From: Chloroflexota bacterium
GTDB taxonomy: Bacteria > Chloroflexota > Anaerolineae > CG2-30-64-16
Direction: 5' to 3'
Length of the DNA stretch: 64,000 nucleotides
Assembly (NCBI GenBank): GCA_026389845.1
Contig: JAPLHB010000114.1
Coordinates: 1 to 64,000, forward strand
Program-made: the position numbers and the translations under genes
In this document: piece after piece, positions 1-7,391 of the stretch
Layout: every line of letters begins with the position of its first letter
Numbering within the stretch: the first letter of the stretch is position 1
Notes under the pieces: generated by a model
The model's database searches: none
Seen by the model: the letters and a program-made list of their open reading frames with translations, nothing else
What the model was told of the DNA's origin: nothing

Positions 1-543
1 AAGACAAACGTTATGCTCGTGGTGGACACCTCAGGATCCATGCAGGGGGATAAAATCACCAATGTCCGCGGCGCGCTGCGCACCTTCCTGACTCAGCTTC
101 CGAGCGACCAGGAGAAGGTGGGGCTGGTGGAGTTCAACAGCACGGTGGTCAACGTCATCGAGCTGAACACCCTGGCCCAGAACCGACCCGCGCTGACCAG
201 GTCCATTGACGGCCTGCAGGCCAACGGCAACACGGCTCTGCTCGACGCGGTCCGCACGGCCTACCAGCGATTGCAGCGGAATGGCGATTCGACTCGCATC
301 AACGCCATCGTCGCCATGACCGATGGCCGCGAGAACGCCTCGTCCGTCACGCTCCAGAAGCTCGCCGCCGAAATCCGCGACGGCAACCAGAAAGTGCCGG
401 TGATCATCTTCTGTGTGGCCTACGGCTCCGACGCCGACAAGAACGTTCTGCAAACCCTGGCCGACGCCAGCGGCGGACAGGTGAAGGCGGGGACGACGGA
501 GACGATCCGGGATTTATATAAGATTCTGTCGAGCTACTTCTAA
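1..543 (+). CDS. von Willebrand factor A domain protein, C-terminal part
   Basis: The reading frame is open from the first base, so the gene is cut by the window edge and 180 residues are visible. It opens with the vWA metal-ion-dependent adhesion motif DTSGSM, followed by the second MIDAS Thr region (ANGNTALLDAV) and the third Asp in AMTDGREN. The domain fills nearly the whole visible part and the protein ends about 20 residues after it (IRDLYKILSSYF), so vWA is C-terminal. Such proteins bind divalent metal and a protein partner; in bacteria they are often secreted or work with MoxR ATPases. The missing N-terminus decides which, so no specific role is assigned. Confidence 0.9.
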   Translation, partial: KTNVMLVVDTSGSMQGDKITNVRGALRTFLTQLPSDQEKVGLVEFNSTVVNVIELNTLAQNRPALTRSIDGLQANGNTALLDAVRTAYQRLQRNGDSTRINAIVAMTDGRENASSVTLQKLAAEIRDGNQKVPVIIFCVAYGSDADKNVLQTLADASGGQVKAGTTETIRDLYKILSSYF

Positions 544-617
544 CATTTCGTGTTGCGTGTTGCGTGTTCCGTGTCTTCGGTCATCACGCACCCACGCACC
601 ACGTACCACGCAACAGG

Positions 618-1505
618 ATGCTCATGTCCAGCAGCGATTCCGTCCTCGACCGCATCGAACGAGAAGCCAGGCAGGCGCTGGTGCAGAACGCATTTTTCCG
701 TTGGGAAAGTGCGGTCGTCATCGGCGGCGCGATCCTGTTGAGCGTTTTTCAGTTTGCGCCATTTCCGGGCTGGCCGTGGTGGGCGTGGCCGGTCGTGGGG
801 TTGATCAGCGAGGTCGCCGTCGTCGTCTCCAGCCTCACAGACAAGGCTGAGCTGCAGAAGGTGATGGAGTCGCTCTTCCGCGAGAAATATAGCACCAGCG
901 GCATCCGCGATCGTGCCTTGCGCGAGAAGCTGAACGAGGCCGAGCAGTACCGCCAACGCATCCAGCAGGTGGTGGGCCAGCAGAAGAGCGGCGTCCTGCG
1001 CGACCGGCTGGTGGACACCACGACGCAGGTCTACGACTGGATCGCCAACATGGTGACGCTGGCCCGCCGCCTCGACGCCTACCGCGGCGACGACATCATC
1101 AAGCGGGACGGCGGCAGCATCGCCCAGGAGATGAAGGCTCTGCAGACGCGCATGGCGGTGGAACGCAACGAGCGGGTCAAGGAGCAGATGGCGACCACTC
1201 TGGAGTCCAAGCGCCAGTTCGCCGAGAACCTGGGCGAGCTATCGAGCCGCATGGAGCGCGCCGATCTGCAGCTCGATCACTCGCTGGCCGCGCTGGGGAC
1301 GGTCTACTCGCAACTGCTGCTCATCGGCAGCAAGGACGTGGACTCGGATCGCGCCGACCGGCTGCGGAGCGACATCGGCGACCAGGTGACGGCGCTGCAG
1401 GACATCGTGGAGTCGCTGAACGAGGTGTACAGCTACGATCCGGGAAAGGTGGAGGAGCCGATCGCGGCCCAGGTGCGGCGGCAGCAGGCGGGACGGGCGG
1501 GGTAG
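618..1505 (+). CDS. membrane-anchored coiled-coil protein of unknown function
   Basis: A 295-residue protein if started at ATG 618; ATG 624 is also possible. The frame is open from 564, but 564-617 is the low-complexity GTTGCGTGTTGCGTG/ACCACGCACC spacer typical of this genome, so the longer start is rejected. Residues about 30-75 form two hydrophobic segments rich in Trp/Pro/Val (FPGWPWWAWPVVG). The rest is charged and helical (KLNEAEQYRQRIQQVV, ERNERVKEQMATTLESKRQ), consistent with a long cytoplasmic coiled coil. No catalytic motif was recognised. It follows the vWA gene in the same direction. Its last dozen codons (EEPIAAQVRRQ) are duplicated at the end of the gene ending at 2432. Confidence 0.75.
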   Translation: MLMSSSDSVLDRIEREARQALVQNAFFRWESAVVIGGAILLSVFQFAPFPGWPWWAWPVVGLISEVAVVVSSLTDKAELQKVMESLFREKYSTSGIRDRALREKLNEAEQYRQRIQQVVGQQKSGVLRDRLVDTTTQVYDWIANMVTLARRLDAYRGDDIIKRDGGSIAQEMKALQTRMAVERNERVKEQMATTLESKRQFAENLGELSSRMERADLQLDHSLAALGTVYSQLLLIGSKDVDSDRADRLRSDIGDQVTALQDIVESLNEVYSYDPGKVEEPIAAQVRRQQAGRAG

Positions 1506-1507
1506 GT
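1451..1507 (+). repeat. direct repeat, left copy (3' end of the coiled-coil gene)
   Basis: About 35 consecutive bases (GGAGGAGCCGATCGCGGCCC onward) are identical to 2387-2421, and the similarity continues through the stop codon into TAGGT. The repeat encodes EEPIAAQVRRQ in both places. The two copies bracket the HicB/BrnT/CopG cassette like attachment-site duplications at the 3' end of a target gene. Confidence 0.85.
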
Positions 1508-1646
1508 ATTGGGTATTCGGTCTAATCCGCAGATGCAGTGGTCGTCATTCTGAGCGGGTTGACGAGAGGGCTGTCGCGGCACACGTAATCCAGCGAAGAA
1601 TCCGGTTGCTGAAGATCAGAGGCCGTCTGATGCTGGCGAATAACCA

Positions 1647-1835
1647 ATGAGAGACTATCACATCAACATCTTTTATAGCCCAGAGGATCGCGGTTTCATC
1701 GCTGACATTCCCGATCTGGTTGCGTGTTCAGCTTATGGTCAGACACCCGCCGAGGCGCTGGAGCAATTGCAGATCGCCAAGATCGCCTGGCTGGAGGCCG
1801 CACAGGAGGCCGGCAAGCCGATTCTACAGGAGTGA
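1647..1835 (+). CDS. HicB-like antitoxin, short
   Basis: A 62-residue protein with the HicB partial RNase H-like fold signature: an N-terminal strand (YHINIFYSPEDRGFIADIPDL) followed by SAYGQTPAEALEQLQIA. It lacks a C-terminal DNA-binding extension, as do many short HicB homologues. HicB proteins normally neutralise a HicA mRNA interferase, but no HicA is present; two bases downstream starts a BrnT-like toxin gene instead. It may be a solo HicB domain recruited to that cassette. The start is the ATG after AATAACCA; no strong ribosome-binding site is evident. Confidence 0.75.
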   Translation: MRDYHINIFYSPEDRGFIADIPDLVACSAYGQTPAEALEQLQIAKIAWLEAAQEAGKPILQE

Positions 1836-1837
1836 CG

Positions 1838-2122
1838 ATGAGAATTCATCATGTCATCTGGCTGCCTGAAATTGAAGATAAGCTACTTGGCAAACATAAC
1901 GTGTTCGCGGAGGAAGCCGAAGAAGTCCTGTTTGGCGAACCGCACATCCGATTTGTGGAAAAGGGGCATCGGGAAGGCGAGGATTTGTATGCTGCCTATG
2001 GGCAAACGGCGGCGGGGCGGTGGTTGATCGTTTTCTTCGTGCTGAAGGGACAGCACGAAGCCTTGGTACTCAGCGCGCGTGACATGGAGCGCAAGGAGCG
2101 ACGATTATATGTCAGAAGATAG
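1838..2122 (+). CDS. BrnT-like toxin
   Basis: A 94-residue protein resembling the BrnT ribonuclease family: an N-terminal WLPEIEDKLLGKHNVFAEEAEEVLFGEPHI segment, then a central strand around EDLYAAYGQTAAGRWLIVFFVL, and a C-terminal SARDMERKERRLY helix (the usual A-R-x-M-x-x-x-E-x-x-x-Y ending). The ATG at 1838 is preceded by ACAGGAG and lies two bases after the hicB-like stop. The 3' end overlaps the next gene by 14 bases, which is typical of translationally coupled toxin-antitoxin pairs. BrnT acts as an RNase toxin with BrnA; toxicity here is inferred from family only. Confidence 0.75.
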   Translation: MRIHHVIWLPEIEDKLLGKHNVFAEEAEEVLFGEPHIRFVEKGHREGEDLYAAYGQTAAGRWLIVFFVLKGQHEALVLSARDMERKERRLYVRR

Positions 2123-2432
2123 AGTAAGTAGCATTTCGCACTCGCGCACATTGGAAGAGATGGCCGACTTCTGGGACACCCATAGTCTTGCCGACTACGA
2201 TGATCAGACCTACGAAGTCGAGATGACGTTCGACCCTTCGGCGCGGCGTAGGATAGTGACGATTGAGCCGGAGTTATTGGCGGACATCTCCCAAGTAGCC
2301 CAGGTGCGCAAAGTCAGCACACAAACGTTGATCAACGTTTGGCTGCGCCAACAGGTGGACCGCTTTCTGTTGCAGCCTGCTGGGGCGGAGGAGCCGATCG
2401 CGGCCCAGGTGCGGCGGCAGCGGGCGGGGTAG
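2109..2432 (+). CDS. CopG/BrnA-type antitoxin
   Basis: A 107-residue protein starting at ATG 2109 inside the end of the toxin gene. It carries the antitoxin signature SRTLEEMADFWDTHSLADY, then an acidic toxin-binding stretch and a ribbon-helix-helix-like C-terminal part (RIVTIEPELLADISQVAQVRKVSTQTLINVWLRQQVDR). It would bind the adjacent BrnT-like toxin and autorepress the operon. The last residues, EEPIAAQVRRQRAG, do not belong to the antitoxin family; they are encoded by the copied 3' end of the coiled-coil gene at 1451-1507, so the antitoxin has a borrowed C-terminus. Confidence 0.75.
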   Translation: MSEDRVSSISHSRTLEEMADFWDTHSLADYDDQTYEVEMTFDPSARRRIVTIEPELLADISQVAQVRKVSTQTLINVWLRQQVDRFLLQPAGAEEPIAAQVRRQRAG

Positions 2433-2434
2433 GT
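2387..2434 (+). repeat. direct repeat, right copy (3' end of the CopG-type antitoxin gene)
   Basis: Near-identical to 1451-1507, in frame with the antitoxin gene, and ending at the equivalent TAG. Together with the left copy it flanks about 0.9 kb of toxin-antitoxin sequence. Confidence 0.85.
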
Positions 2435-2514
2435 TCCCGTTACATCTTTACGAGGGTGGTCTACTTGCTGCTTGGATCTTGTGCGGACACTGCATATTGA
2501 AAGGATGGTTAGCT

Positions 2515-3216
2515 ATGACCGCTCTGCCACAGCAGCCAAAAACAGCAACAACCGCACCGCTTTCGTTGACTGACGCCGAACGACAAGAGTGGTTACGTGC
2601 GATGTATGAGGCCGCGTGGGCTGAGTATAGCCACGAAGACAACCTGAATCTCCAGAGGTATGCAGCTTTGCTGACCTTCCAAGGTTTAGCTGTTGCCTTT
2701 CTGGCGGCTATCTTTGGCCCACTATTTCAGATGTCGTCAATCTCCATCGGACATTACGTATTCAATCCTGGCATGGTCCTTTTGGGGCTGATAGCGATCA
2801 CGGTCGCCATAATTGAACTAATTCTCGCCTCACTTTTATTGGCAGTGGCTAAGGCGGGACCGGCCTATGTCCGGCTCCGACTTCTCACAGCCCGTGCCAT
2901 CGAGATAGAAGCTGGTATACATAAGATTGGTTTAGCGGAAATAGAGTTGAGATGGAAGCAGCACATGGAGGAGCGGTCTAAGAACCGTACATTGGGCGGG
3001 AGTCAATACTTCCTTTTTAGACAAGGGGATATCACCTCAGAGGAATTACGAAGTTACTCTATTCCAGCCAGTGGTGAAGCTGAGGGTTGGCAAGCAGTAC
3101 ATACGTTAGTTGTCGTCCTTCGTGTTTTCTGGAGTGTGGTTGGGGTGGCCGGGATACTTCTCCTACTGGGTTATCCTGTTGTAACGGTCCTTACTGCGCA
3201 TGGGGCGCTGCCTTAA
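2515..3216 (+). CDS. integral membrane protein of unknown function
   Basis: A 233-residue protein. The ATG at 2515 has AAAGGA about nine bases upstream; the upstream in-frame ATG at 2479 has no site. It has three to four hydrophobic segments: YAALLTFQGLAVAFLAAIFG (about residues 42-61), a double-length VLLGLIAITVAIIELILASLLL stretch, and a C-terminal VVLRVFWSVVGVAGILLLLG. A soluble loop of about 90 residues rich in Arg/Glu separates the second and third. The base composition is visibly less GC-rich than neighbours, with more TTA/TCT/GTA codons, suggesting acquisition from elsewhere. The family was not recognised. Confidence 0.75.
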   Translation: MTALPQQPKTATTAPLSLTDAERQEWLRAMYEAAWAEYSHEDNLNLQRYAALLTFQGLAVAFLAAIFGPLFQMSSISIGHYVFNPGMVLLGLIAITVAIIELILASLLLAVAKAGPAYVRLRLLTARAIEIEAGIHKIGLAEIELRWKQHMEERSKNRTLGGSQYFLFRQGDITSEELRSYSIPASGEAEGWQAVHTLVVVLRVFWSVVGVAGILLLLGYPVVTVLTAHGALP

Positions 3217-3348
3217 AGGTCTTATTGGCGGTGTGTTCACACATTGTCTAATGAACACCGTGGGCTGAGGATAGTATCGGAAGAACTTTCAAGTGAGTAA
3301 ACGCCGGATTTTGTCCGAAACACGGTAGAAGTTTCCGTGAGGTCAAAC

Positions 3349-3678
3349 ATGAGGAAAAAGTCAAATCAATGGCTGCTCAAAGAAGTCACCCGCCGGTTGG
3401 TCGCCGAGTTTCGCCCTGAACAGGTGATCCTGTTCGGCTCGCACGCGTGGGGGCAACCGGACAGGGACAGCGACGTGGATTTGATGGTGATCGTTGCGGA
3501 GAGCAATCTATCCGAATATGAACGCGCCTTACGCGGCCACGCGTGTTTGAGTGATCTGGACATGGCGAAGGATGTCATCGTAAAGACACGGACGGAGTTT
3601 GATTTCTTCCGAGACGTGCGTGCCTCCCTGGAGCATAAGATTGCTGAACGCGGGAAGGTGCTGTATGAACGAGGCTAA
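3349..3678 (+). CDS. MNT-family minimal nucleotidyltransferase (antitoxin of a HEPN/MNT pair)
   Basis: A 109-residue protein with the polymerase-beta nucleotidyltransferase signature ILFGSHAWGQPDRDSDVDLMV: the GS motif followed by DxD metal ligands. In HEPN/MNT modules this protein is the antitoxin that adenylylates or AMPylates the HEPN RNase. I chose ATG 3349, which has GTGAGG seven bases upstream, over the GTG at 3337. The 3' end overlaps the HEPN gene by 14 bases, indicating translational coupling. Confidence 0.88.
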   Translation: MRKKSNQWLLKEVTRRLVAEFRPEQVILFGSHAWGQPDRDSDVDLMVIVAESNLSEYERALRGHACLSDLDMAKDVIVKTRTEFDFFRDVRASLEHKIAERGKVLYERG

Positions 3679-4078
3679 GAGACAACTCGTGCAGAGTTGG
3701 CTCCCCAAGGCGCGCCGTGATCTTGCTTCCGCCCGGGTGCTTGCCGCCAATGTTGAGCCGCTGCGGGACACAGCGATCTATCATTGCCAGCAGGCCGGCG
3801 AGAAGGTCGTCAAGGGCTTCCTTGCCTTCCACGACTACGAAATCGAGAGATTTCACGATGTCGAGAAGTTGATTCGATCCGCGATTCCGTGCGAAAGTCA
3901 GTTCGCTTCGTGGGTCGGAGTGGGCAGATTGCTGACCCCCTATGCGACGTTCTTTCGCTATCCGGGCGTTACGGAAGAGCCGAGCGCCGAGCAGTACGAG
4001 CGGGCCATATCGGCTGCAACGGCACTTTACGAATTCGTGCTCTCCTTGCTGCCCGAAGAAGTGTATCCTGAAAGTTGA
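3665..4078 (+). CDS. HEPN domain protein (toxin of a HEPN/MNT pair)
   Basis: A 137-residue helical protein starting at ATG 3665 inside the MNT gene. It contains the HEPN RNase-like motif R-x(4-6)-H as RDTAIYHCQQAGEKVVKGFL, with the usual H-x-Q-Q-A-x-E-K context, then FHDVEKLI and a C-terminal PGVTEEPSAEQYERAISAATALYEFVL helix. HEPN proteins of this type cleave RNA and are held inactive by the adjacent MNT protein. Length and motif are complete, so the module looks intact, unlike the second one at 48.8 kb. Confidence 0.88.
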   Translation: MNEAKRQLVQSWLPKARRDLASARVLAANVEPLRDTAIYHCQQAGEKVVKGFLAFHDYEIERFHDVEKLIRSAIPCESQFASWVGVGRLLTPYATFFRYPGVTEEPSAEQYERAISAATALYEFVLSLLPEEVYPES

Positions 4079-4086
4079 GGTGCGTT

Positions 4087-5229
4087 ATGAAGCATCGTTC
4101 GGTCTGGGTGCTGTTTCTGATCCTCGCCATAGCCCTCTCCGGCTGCTCTGCCGGCGGCGCGCCGACCAAGGGCGACGTGATCGTCTTCGTCGCTGGCCCG
4201 CTCTCCGGCTTCCAGGCCAACACGGGGCAGACCGTGGCCGGCGGGGTGCGGCTGATGGCCGAGCAGCTCAACCGCTCCGGCGGCTTGCTGGGTTACAAGG
4301 TCAAGGTGGTCGCGCTGGACGACGAGGCCGATTCCGACGTGGCTGTCTCGGTGGCAGAGCAGGTGAAGGCCGCGATTGCCAAGGGCGACAAGGTGATTGG
4401 CGTCATCGGCCACCCCAACTCGGGGCAGACCGCCGCGGCCATGGCGATCTACAAGGATCTGCCTATCGTCATCATCACGCCCACCGCGTCCGAGGTCGCG
4501 CTGACCCACCAGGGCTACCGCAACTTCTTCCGGGTCAACGCGGCCAACGATCTGCAGGCCAAGACTGCGGCCGAGTACCTGGTGAATAAACTGGGAGCCA
4601 AGAAGGTCGCCGTGCTCTACAACGACGATCCTTACGGCATTGATCTGGGCAAGCTGGCCGCGGCGGAATTGACCCGCCTGGGCGCGCAGGTCGCGTTTTC
4701 GCAGCAGGTGAAGGTGGAGCAGAACCGCTTCCCGGACGAGGTCGCCAAGATCAAGGCCGCGGGTGTGGACGCGATCTTCTACGCCGGCTACGAGGTCGAG
4801 TGCCCCTATCTCCGGGCCGATCTGCGCGACGCGAAGCTGGATACCCTCACCTTCCTGGCCTCCGACGGCTGCTTCCTGGCTGCGACCATTGACAATTCCG
4901 ATGGCGCGGCCGAGGGGATGTACGTCACCGGCTTTGCGCCCAGCCCCAAGTCATCGGTAGATCAGACGTGGGTGCAGGCGTACCAGGCGGTCGAGTATCG
5001 CAACCCCGACACCTACTCGGTCAACGGCTACAGCGCCATGGCCGTGCTGGCGGAAGGTGTGAAGAAGGCGGGCGCATTTAGCGGCGCGAAGGTGTCCGAC
5101 GCCATCCGCAAGCTCGATCTGAGCACGCCGCTCGGCAAGGTGCAATACCTGGACGACGGCGACCTGCGCGCGCCGACGATCTACATCTTTCAGGTGAAGG
5201 GCGGCGAGTTCATACAGGTGGCGCCGTAG
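4087..5229 (+). CDS. branched-chain amino acid-type ABC transporter substrate-binding lipoprotein
   Basis: A 380-residue type 1 periplasmic-binding-fold protein of the LivJ/UrtA kind. It has a lipoprotein signal: a hydrophobic VWVLFLILAIAL segment followed by the lipobox LSGC at about residues 18-21. The mature part shows the family features VAGPLSGFQANTGQTVAGGVRLMAEQLN, GVIGHPNSGQTAAAMAIY and FFRVNAAND. ATG 4087 is used with GAGG six bases upstream; the TTG at 4075 is less likely. No permease or ATPase genes lie nearby, so it is an orphan receptor that would have to use a transporter encoded elsewhere or serve in sensing. Confidence 0.9.
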   Translation: MKHRSVWVLFLILAIALSGCSAGGAPTKGDVIVFVAGPLSGFQANTGQTVAGGVRLMAEQLNRSGGLLGYKVKVVALDDEADSDVAVSVAEQVKAAIAKGDKVIGVIGHPNSGQTAAAMAIYKDLPIVIITPTASEVALTHQGYRNFFRVNAANDLQAKTAAEYLVNKLGAKKVAVLYNDDPYGIDLGKLAAAELTRLGAQVAFSQQVKVEQNRFPDEVAKIKAAGVDAIFYAGYEVECPYLRADLRDAKLDTLTFLASDGCFLAATIDNSDGAAEGMYVTGFAPSPKSSVDQTWVQAYQAVEYRNPDTYSVNGYSAMAVLAEGVKKAGAFSGAKVSDAIRKLDLSTPLGKVQYLDDGDLRAPTIYIFQVKGGEFIQVAP

Positions 5230-5310
5230 GCGACGAACGACCAAAGACGAAGGACGAAAGCTATGCGCCTCAGTCGTTCGTCGTTCGTCATTCGTCAAGG
5301 GGGTACAACC

Positions 5311-5694
5311 ATGAAACCGCGTTCCGATGGTCTGATCCTGATCGCACTCTACCACTTCATTAGCGGGTTCATCAGCCTGTTGGGCATCTGCGCCACCGCC
5401 AGCGTGCCGTTGATCGTCGGGCTGGCGGCCACGTCGTCGGGTGATCCGGAAGCGGGCACGGCCACGGCCATCGTCGGCGTGATCGGCCTGCTGGTTGCCG
5501 GTCTCCTCTTCGTGATCACCGTGGCCGATTTCATCGTGGGTTGGGGGCTGTGGAAGCAGCAGGAGTGGGCGCGGTTGGGGGCGTTGGCCCTGGCCTTCCT
5601 GCGGCTGATCAACATCCCGCTCGGCACCGTGATCGGCGGGCTGATCATCTGGTATTTGCTGCGGGAGGACGTCAAGGCGGAGTTTGCCGCTTGA
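5311..5694 (+). CDS. small integral membrane protein
   Basis: A 127-residue protein with about four hydrophobic segments (LILIALYHFISGFISLLG, TATAIVGVIGLLVAGLLFVIT, and two in the C-terminal third). The motif VGWGLWKQQEWARLGALALA is common in small bacterial DUF2127-like membrane proteins. The ATG at 5311 has AAGGGGG upstream; earlier in-frame codons lie in a CGTTCGTCGTTCGTC spacer repeat. Function is unknown. Confidence 0.75.
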   Translation: MKPRSDGLILIALYHFISGFISLLGICATASVPLIVGLAATSSGDPEAGTATAIVGVIGLLVAGLLFVITVADFIVGWGLWKQQEWARLGALALAFLRLINIPLGTVIGGLIIWYLLREDVKAEFAA

Positions 5695-5771
5695 CGGAAT
5701 GATGTGAGCCGTTCGTGGTAACGACTTCAGTCGTTTCGACCTGGGCCGAACGACTGAAGTCCTTGCACCTG

Positions 5772-6236
5772 TTATTGCCCCTTGACCACCGCCAAGCCGG
5801 CGGTCATCCACGCCGCGATTCCCCCCTTCACTGCGGCCACATCGCTGAACCCCAACCCCTGCAAGATTTGCGCCGCACGGGCGCTGGTCGCCTCGTCCGG
5901 TCAGGCGCACAGCGTCACGATCGGCTGCTTACGATCCAGGGTTTTCGCCAGGGTCGCGATCTCCTCGAGCTGCACCAGCCGTGAGTTCGGCAAGTGTCCC
6001 TGGACATAAGAATCGGCCGTGCGAAAATCCCAGACCAATGGCGGGTTCGGCCCTTGAAGCCGGTTGCTCAACTCCTGCACGCTGATCCGGCGCACGTCGT
6101 CCGTCGGCGCCTGGGTAGCGACGGTCACCCGCGGGGCGGCCGGGGCAGCGGTACGGGTTTGAACCAATTGGACCACCCCGACCCCGATCAGCACCAGGCT
6201 GGCGGCCAGCAAGACGAACGGCAGTGCTCTGCGCAT
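5772..6236 (-). CDS. membrane-anchored rhodanese with in-frame UGA at a conserved Cys position (candidate selenoprotein or pseudogene)
   Basis: The minus-strand frame starts at ATG 6236 with GAGGAG upstream. It encodes an N-terminal hydrophobic anchor (LPFVLLAASLVLIGVGVVQLV), a linker, and the first half of a rhodanese domain (PPLVWDFRTADSYVQGHLPNSR). It then meets TGA at 5901-5903 directly after IVTLCA. The same frame continues without other interruption through PDEATSARAAQILQGLGF and VAAVKGGIAAWMTAGLA to a TAA at 5772, giving 154 codons. Related rhodaneses carry C-x-C-P-[ND]-E here, so UGA replaces exactly the second Cys. A stem-loop (5-bp GCGCC/GGCGC stem, loop CGUGC) lies at 5870-5884, with the apical loop 22 nt after the UGA, as expected for a bacterial SECIS. 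A nonsense mutation is the simple alternative. Confidence 0.6.
5870..5884 (-). promoter_or_regulatory. possible SECIS-like hairpin downstream of the rhodanese UGA
   Basis: On the minus-strand RNA a perfect 5-bp GCGCC/GGCGC stem closes a CGUGC loop. The apical loop starts about 22 nt after the UGA and has G as its second base, both within the known bacterial SECIS window. Short GC hairpins are common in GC-rich DNA, so this supports the case only weakly. Confidence 0.35.
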
Positions 6237-6264
6237 ACGCTCTCCTCGTCAAAAAGTCTGATGC

Positions 6265-6309
6265 AGTATAGCATACTCCTTTGACACCGCAAGAGGGTTA
6301 GGTTACACT
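6265..6309. promoter_or_regulatory. overlapping divergent promoters
   Basis: On the plus strand TTGACA (6281-6286), 17 bases, then TACACT (6304-6309) drive the PAP2 gene. On the minus strand TTGCGG (6292-6287), 16 bases, then TATACT (6270-6265) drive the rhodanese gene. The -35 boxes interleave, so the two promoters probably compete. Confidence 0.7.
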
Positions 6310-6379
6310 CTACGGGCGAGACGGCAGCGCAGGTCGGCTTCGCGTCGCGCCACCTTATCCCCGCATCGGAGGTTGGCCT

Positions 6380-7372
6380 ATGGACCCCTTTTCCCCATTG
6401 AGTCTCGATCTAATCCGCGCCTTCCAGAGCTTGGGCGCATGGCTGTCCGTACCGATGAAGTTCTTTACCTTCCTAGGCAATGAGGAGTTCTTCCTGTTCT
6501 TATTGCCGCTGGTCTATTGGTGCATCAGCAAGGCACTGGGAACCGACCTGGTGGTGCTGCTGATCGCCTCCACCGGGGTGAACGGGCTGGCGAAAGGGCT
6601 GCTCAAACTGCCGCGACCGTACTGGGTGGAACCCAAGTTGGCGTTGAGCAGCGAAGACAGCTTTGGCATGCCCAGCGGGCACGCGATGAATTCGACCGTG
6701 TTGTGGGGCTTTCCGGCCGTGGTGACGCCGTGGCGGCAGGCCGCGACCCGCGGGCCCGATCGGTGGGCGTTTTTGCGGCCGCTGCTGATTCTGGTCATCC
6801 TACTGGTTTCCGTGTCGCGGCTCTACCTGGGGATGCACTCGCCGGGACACCTCTTGGGCGGCTGGCTGTTGGGCGCGCTGACGTTAGCGGTGTATCTTTG
6901 GCTCAGACGCCGCGTCCCGACTCTCCTGGCCGGCCTTTCCATCGGAATGAATGTTCTGCTGGCTGCTGTGACGGCGTTCATCGTCCTGGCTCTCTACCTG
7001 GTTGCGGCAGCCGTTCCGACTGGCGATCCCGCAACCTATGGGAGCCTCTTCGCCATCGCCCTGGGCCAGGTGTACGAGGGCGGGGGCACCATCGCCGGCA
7101 TGATCCTGGGTCTGTGGTCCGGCCTAGTGCTAGAAAGACGCTACGTGAGATTTGTGGCGACAGGGCCGTGGGCGCAGCGGGCGTTACGCTACGTGCTCGG
7201 CATGATCGGCGTGGTGGTGCTGTGGGGCGGGTTGAAAATGCTCTTCCCCACCGAGCCGCTCGCACTGGGCCTGGCGCTACGCGTGGTGCGCTACGCGCTC
7301 CTGATGCTGTGGACCGCTTTCCTCTGGCCGTGGCTGTTCGTCAAGCTGGGGTGGGGGACGAAGCAATCTTGA
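6380..7372 (+). CDS. PAP2-family lipid phosphatase, membrane protein
   Basis: A 330-residue polytopic protein with the three PAP2/acid phosphatase motifs: KGLLKLPRPYW (motif 1), PSGHAMNS (motif 2) and SRLYLGMHSPGH (motif 3), within about the first 165 residues. Several membrane segments follow. The family dephosphorylates lipid phosphates or pyrophosphates such as phosphatidate or undecaprenyl pyrophosphate at the membrane. In motif 3, SRxxxxxHxxxD, the terminal Asp is His. The C-terminal half has five to six further hydrophobic helices and is longer than in minimal PAP2 enzymes. Driven by the strong promoter at 6281-6309. Confidence 0.88.
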   Translation: MDPFSPLSLDLIRAFQSLGAWLSVPMKFFTFLGNEEFFLFLLPLVYWCISKALGTDLVVLLIASTGVNGLAKGLLKLPRPYWVEPKLALSSEDSFGMPSGHAMNSTVLWGFPAVVTPWRQAATRGPDRWAFLRPLLILVILLVSVSRLYLGMHSPGHLLGGWLLGALTLAVYLWLRRRVPTLLAGLSIGMNVLLAAVTAFIVLALYLVAAAVPTGDPATYGSLFAIALGQVYEGGGTIAGMILGLWSGLVLERRYVRFVATGPWAQRALRYVLGMIGVVVLWGGLKMLFPTEPLALGLALRVVRYALLMLWTAFLWPWLFVKLGWGTKQS

Positions 7373-7391
7373 GAAAGAAAAGGACGAACGA

